NCBI GenBank assembly: GCA_963831235.1
Contig: CAWHPS010000059.1
Location: 124,001-188,000, forward strand
Direction: 5' to 3'
DNA: 64,000 nucleotides
Origin: CAWHPS01 sp963831235
Lineage (GTDB): Bacteria; Fibrobacterota; OXYB2-FULL-49-7; JAEUSG01
The notes beneath the pieces are model-generated. The model was given only the letters and a program-made list of their open reading frames with translations. It did not search any database and was not told where the DNA came from. Shown here piece by piece: positions 60,245 to 64,000 of this stretch (position 1 is the stretch's first letter; each line of letters opens with the position of its first letter). The translations under genes and the position numbers were made by a program.

Positions 60245-61393
60245 TTAATAATAGAGCGCCGCTTTGAACAATTCTCCAATTTCCTCAAACTCCACCCGTT
60301 TACCGGCTTTTTCAGCCTCCTGGCATACCATAGGCAGTCCACGACCTAGCTTGTCAATATAACGCATGTTTTCCATGAATTTCACGATGACCGGATTTGT
60401 CGCATAAGAAACCCCTGCCCTCAGTTTATCGATTGTCACAGTGTTCGGCAATTTACCAGGACTCAGGAATTCAATCCGATCCGAAAACAGCATAACACGG
60501 ATACCCGAACCGGAAATGGCATAATTCCGGTGAACACAGGCATTGGTTAAAAGTTCACGGTAAACCCTGTCAGAGTATTGGAACGAAGAATCAACCCGCC
60601 TGGTACCTTGAATAAGGGATGGGTTAAGAATGTTGTTCTTGATAACGGCAAGAGAGGAATCCACCATTCGATTCAATGTCCCGCCGATGTTCTGTTTGTC
60701 TATCAGTTCGGCAGTAACGGTCGTTCCGGCAAAATGAGCGAAATCAATTGCCGCATGACGAAGATGCCGCTGTGGATTATTGCCAAAAAGAAGCAGACCG
60801 CCAACCGTAGCCTCTGCTGTATCAGTAAGGATATCCGTGTTCTTCAACAAGCGGATTCGTTCTGTGTCAGACTCCTGGGGTAGATTCACTTCATAGCGAA
60901 GGAAATAATCTTCAAGAGACGCAAGGTTAATATCAGCCACCGAAGTTCCCTTGACACCGGTCAGGTCAAAATGAAACACACCGGCGCTTTGAAACAGCCT
61001 CATGAGTTCGCTTTGGGATGCTGTTCGGTTGGTGGATCCTATCCTCACAAGATATTTGCCATCAAGCGTCTGGTAGGGTTTGTCCGGCCCCTTGGGTACC
61101 TCGACTGCAAGAATCCGGTGAATCCCCATTGTCACATTCACAATACTGGCATCAATGGCTGGCACCACATTTACCCTGCAAATGTTCGCAACCCATTCTT
61201 CACGATTGAAATCATCCATAACGCCGGAAACAGTACCATCATCCTCCACACCGAGGAGAATGGTACCGCCGGAGGTATTGGCAAAAGCAACAATTTCACG
61301 AGCCAGAACATCGGCCTTGACATCTGATCTCTTGAATTCTATTGAACTATTTTCGCCCTGCTGTAATAATAGGCTTATTTTTTCGCTATTCAT
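60245..61393 (-). CDS. AlbA_2-type ATP-binding protein
   Basis: A 382-residue relative of the regulator at 58382. AlbA_2: GENSSIEFKRSDVKADVLAR, EIVAFANTSGGTILLGVEDD. HATPase-like: YRELLTNACVHRNYAISGSG, RIEFLSPGKLPNTVTIDKL, NPVIVKFMENMRYIDKLGRG and LPMV. It lacks the C-terminal winged helix of the other. It is followed by an orphan nucleotidyltransferase and preceded by a remnant of a third relative. Confidence 0.8.
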   Translation of the reverse strand: MNSEKISLLLQQGENSSIEFKRSDVKADVLAREIVAFANTSGGTILLGVEDDGTVSGVMDDFNREEWVANICRVNVVPAIDASIVNVTMGIHRILAVEVPKGPDKPYQTLDGKYLVRIGSTNRTASQSELMRLFQSAGVFHFDLTGVKGTSVADINLASLEDYFLRYEVNLPQESDTERIRLLKNTDILTDTAEATVGGLLLFGNNPQRHLRHAAIDFAHFAGTTVTAELIDKQNIGGTLNRMVDSSLAVIKNNILNPSLIQGTRRVDSSFQYSDRVYRELLTNACVHRNYAISGSGIRVMLFSDRIEFLSPGKLPNTVTIDKLRAGVSYATNPVIVKFMENMRYIDKLGRGLPMVCQEAEKAGKRVEFEEIGELFKAALYY

Positions 61394-61394
61394 T

Positions 61395-61545
61395 ATTTTA
61401 TCACTTTCCCAGATTTCGGGGCTTTGATAAATGCACCCGTTTCAAATCATCAATTGTAACTTCGGGTGGCAGTTTTCCTTCATTTGCAATGTTCAATGTA
61501 TTTTTGTAAACCCTTATCTGGATGGCGGACGTCGTGTTGACAATT
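61395..61545 (-). pseudogene. Remnant of a third AlbA_2/HATPase-like gene
   Basis: An open stretch reads AIQIRVYKNTLNIANEGKLP followed by PEVTIDDLKRVHLSKPRNLG and a stop. This is the signature region around the GkLP..vT..dL...h.S.pRN motif of the same family as the two neighbours, about 45 codons, with no start. It shows at least three such genes once stood here. Confidence 0.7.
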
Positions 61546-64000
61546 TTATTTCAGCTTTTCGTCAATAATCAACGCCGTCAGTATAAGTGTCATGGTTGCT
61601 GATGTCATGGCCATCATTTCTTTATAATCAAATGTTGATTTCTCCTTGGGCGGCACATATAGCTTATGTGGAACCACAATCTTTGAACCCGGAACAACCC
61701 TGCTGGAAGAAAAGAATCCTGTTTTCGCTTTGGAAGCATTGCCATTGGGGTAAATGATATAGATATTCTTGATATCCGCGGAATCAAGTGTGCCACCGGC
61801 AGCGTTAATATAGCCTTTCCATGTCTGTCCTTCAAAATACGAGACCATGCTAGGATTAAAAACTTCGCCTGCAACCTCCACAATATTATCGTTTCTACTT
61901 ACAAATATGGTGTCATAATTTACCAGGAGATGTTTTCCCTTTATCTTAAAAGGTGATATGGATTCAACATCAATTGGGATTTTGGATAGGCTCCCTTTTC
62001 TTACAATATTCAGTGAATAAGGGTTGGAACGGCTTGTAAAAACACCAACCCTTTTCATAAAATCTGCCAGGTTTTCCGTTTTGGACAGAAGTGCGTAGGG
62101 GCCTGGATTCTCAAATTCCCCAGCAAGACAGACAAATTCCACGCTACCCTTCTCGATATCCTTGCGAAAAATAACCAGAGCGCCTTCACGGATTAAATCA
62201 ATGGATTCAAGGTTAGAAGGGGTCAAGCTTACCATTGCCCCTAATTTTCCAAAACCGGGTTTGCTGAAATCAGGATTATTGATTTCCACCTGATTTCGGT
62301 TGATAGCAGAAGGCAGACCGCCAAGCCTATGGATAATTACATTCAAACTCAAATCATTGGAAAATTCAAGAATTAACGGCTCTCTCCCATCCATAAGAAC
62401 AACCACTGGAAATTTCTCGTTGAATTTTTTGTAGTCAAAGGTGTACACTTCATCCCGTTTGGCCATTCGGTAATTTTCCGCATTTTCCGCCATAACGGTT
62501 TCATAGCGAATATTATTATGATCGTCTGTTTTCTTGATATACACATAAGGTAGTGCACCATCACGAAGGCCCCCGGCCCTGCGAATAACGCTTTGAAGCG
62601 TGAGGGAATCAGAATAGGGAAACTTGACATTATCACGAACAAAACCAAAAACAGATATTGAGGTTGAATCCAGGAATTGTGTTTCGTGATAGGTTAGAAT
62701 GGAATCGCCTTTTTGGACAGGGAATGTTTTGGCCTCGTCCTGATTATTTATTACTAGCTTTATGGACTGGGGGCCTTGGGGTGTTTTTCTTACTACTTCA
62801 ATGTTCGGAGAATATCCTTTGACAAGATCACCGGCTTTTTTAACAACATCCCAAAGTGAATTCGTTTGTCCCTTTATTGAATACCGGCCAGGCACATTGA
62901 CTCCTAGCCCTGTAATATTAACATAATCTTTAATTTCAACCTGCATCAGCCTTTCTGATATTATGTCCCCATCACGCAAAACAAATGATTTGAATTCCGC
63001 GTCAGAAGCCTTAAGATCAAGTATCCGCCTCGTTGGACTATCCGGATTACGTTCCGCTGCCGGTATCAATCGCTCCACTTCAATTAAAGGCGAAATATCC
63101 TTGGCTTCAAGACCACTGGCAAAGTCCATGAGATCGCCCATTGTCTCGGACGATGTAACCTCGTATAACGCAGGTCTTCTAACAATACCTTTTATTTCAA
63201 CCACATTCTTAAGGTCTGCAAAAAACAAAAGGTCATTTTCCTTCATGACAATATCCGGTATCTTACCGGTTTTTAAAAATGAATAAAGGTCAAATGTCGC
63301 AATTATGCTGCCGCCCCGCTCAAGGCGTATATCACGAATGGATCCCTGTTCCGAGGGGCCCCTTGAAAGAACCAATGCCTGCCAGAATGTGCAGTAAGGG
63401 GGAACAAGTATAGTACCTGGAATTTTAGCCTGACCAATAATATTGACTTTAATAGGATGGGTTGAAATTACCCGAACCTCACCTTGCACACCTGTCATAC
63501 CTGTCACAACATTATTTATTGTTTCCTTGAGAGCGCGTTGGGTCATACCCTTTATATAAACTTGTTTGTTTAAAAGCTCGATAAAGACATACCCATCCTG
63601 TCCAATCGTATAACTTTTATCAAGATTATATCTTCCCCAAAGGCGAAGCAGAACCTGGTCACCTTCGACAATTACATAATTATCCGGCACATACCCGCTC
63701 ACCAATGTTGTGTAATCCTGCCTGAAGAATGATCTCCCATAAATCTCTTTTTTTGCACCTGATGGATCAATACGGGCTATATCTTTAGTTGTATTTCCCT
63801 TATCCGAAGGAGTATCATCGGTCTTCTGCACTGAAGGAGGCGGGGTAACTATTAGCAGACTGCTATCCACACTATTTTTTGTCTGAGCACTGGCATCACT
63901 TTCTATTTGACTTGCCAAACCTGGATTTTCCCTCATTAATTTAGCGGCTTGCTCCTTTTGAGCTGGTGTCAAATTCTGACCCATAGCAATTGCAAAAAAC
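61546..64000 (-). CDS. SLBB-domain polysaccharide export protein (Wza-like), 5' end outside
   Basis: At least 817 residues. The frame continues to the window edge as FFAIA before MGQNLTPAQKEQ, which looks like the end of a signal peptide, so the true start is to the right. A Poly_export motif region (DYTTLVSGYVPDNYVIVEGD, VLLRLWGRY, YTIGQDGYVFIELL) is followed by about six SLBB-type repeats (INIIGQAKIPG-like, VEIKGIVRRPALYEV, VNITGLGVNVPGRYSIKG, FVCLAGEFENPGPYAL, VEVAGEVFNPSMVSYFEG). A C-terminal helix lies near the end (MMAMTSATMTLILTALII). It would form the outer-membrane channel for the glycan made by this locus. Confidence 0.87.
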   Translation of the reverse strand, partial: FFAIAMGQNLTPAQKEQAAKLMRENPGLASQIESDASAQTKNSVDSSLLIVTPPPSVQKTDDTPSDKGNTTKDIARIDPSGAKKEIYGRSFFRQDYTTLVSGYVPDNYVIVEGDQVLLRLWGRYNLDKSYTIGQDGYVFIELLNKQVYIKGMTQRALKETINNVVTGMTGVQGEVRVISTHPIKVNIIGQAKIPGTILVPPYCTFWQALVLSRGPSEQGSIRDIRLERGGSIIATFDLYSFLKTGKIPDIVMKENDLLFFADLKNVVEIKGIVRRPALYEVTSSETMGDLMDFASGLEAKDISPLIEVERLIPAAERNPDSPTRRILDLKASDAEFKSFVLRDGDIISERLMQVEIKDYVNITGLGVNVPGRYSIKGQTNSLWDVVKKAGDLVKGYSPNIEVVRKTPQGPQSIKLVINNQDEAKTFPVQKGDSILTYHETQFLDSTSISVFGFVRDNVKFPYSDSLTLQSVIRRAGGLRDGALPYVYIKKTDDHNNIRYETVMAENAENYRMAKRDEVYTFDYKKFNEKFPVVVLMDGREPLILEFSNDLSLNVIIHRLGGLPSAINRNQVEINNPDFSKPGFGKLGAMVSLTPSNLESIDLIREGALVIFRKDIEKGSVEFVCLAGEFENPGPYALLSKTENLADFMKRVGVFTSRSNPYSLNIVRKGSLSKIPIDVESISPFKIKGKHLLVNYDTIFVSRNDNIVEVAGEVFNPSMVSYFEGQTWKGYINAAGGTLDSADIKNIYIIYPNGNASKAKTGFFSSSRVVPGSKIVVPHKLYVPPKEKSTFDYKEMMAMTSATMTLILTALIIDEKLK

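Overview
The window is an AT-rich, gene-dense stretch of a Gram-negative bacterial chromosome. Three things point to Fibrobacterota or a close relative: a TIGR02147-type regulator (a family first defined as a Fibrobacter paralogue group) operonic with a lipoprotein, several secreted proteins ending in FlgD/T9SS-type C-terminal domains, and a secreted SUMF1-fold protein. This placement is inference; no rRNA or tRNA gene was seen. Up to about 10.3 kb, most genes run leftwards: the start of trigger factor, a secreted protein coupled to a PcnB-type nucleotidyltransferase, a tripartite hipBST toxin-antitoxin operon with three operator palindromes, and a secreted-protein/TIGR02147/lipoprotein operon whose first gene is split by an ISL3-family element.

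From 10.3 to 15.8 kb lies a mosaic of accessory DNA. It holds an IS4-family element with a split transposase, fragments of AbiEii and DUF6788 genes, a collapsed copy of an aminotransferase/oxidoreductase pair, and an intact three-gene cassette (AAA ATPase with a PD-(D/E)XK-like end, an AbiEii-type nucleotidyltransferase, a small overlapping ORF). Just after it are scars of gmd and of the AAA gene.

From 15.8 to 53.8 kb is a large surface-polysaccharide locus. The left part has WlbA/WbpB-like and WbpE-like genes, gmd, glycosyltransferases, a frameshifted Wzy-like polymerase, a perosamine-synthase-like aminotransferase and a cupin. An IS66 element sits inside a small secreted-protein gene next to a SUMF1-fold gene. 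The right part is one long leftward gene train starting at wzz: legB, legC, a formyltransferase, legI, legG, ptmE, legF, ptmF, a class III aminotransferase, a nitrilase-family hydrolase, ptmA, wzx, two further genes, then a WbpG/HisH/HisF amidation trio and a GNAT acyltransferase. Together these predict CMP-activated legionaminic-acid-like sugars, probably N-formylated and/or amidinated, used with GDP-perosamine-like sugars in an O-antigen or capsule. Wzz, Wzy and Wzx give a Wzy-dependent route, and the SLBB/Wza-like exporter at the right edge would complete export.

From 53.8 to 61.5 kb is an island of toxin-antitoxin genes and their wreckage: a PemK remnant with its antitoxin, a Panacea (PanA) module, HEPN/MNT, several orphan nucleotidyltransferases, two AlbA_2/Schlafen-type ATP-binding regulators, a palindromic repeat shared with the polysaccharide locus, and a foldback MITE nested inside that repeat.

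Several genes (the propeller gene, IS4 transposase, wzy, class III aminotransferase) differ from an intact frame by a single base. Some may be assembly indels rather than biology.
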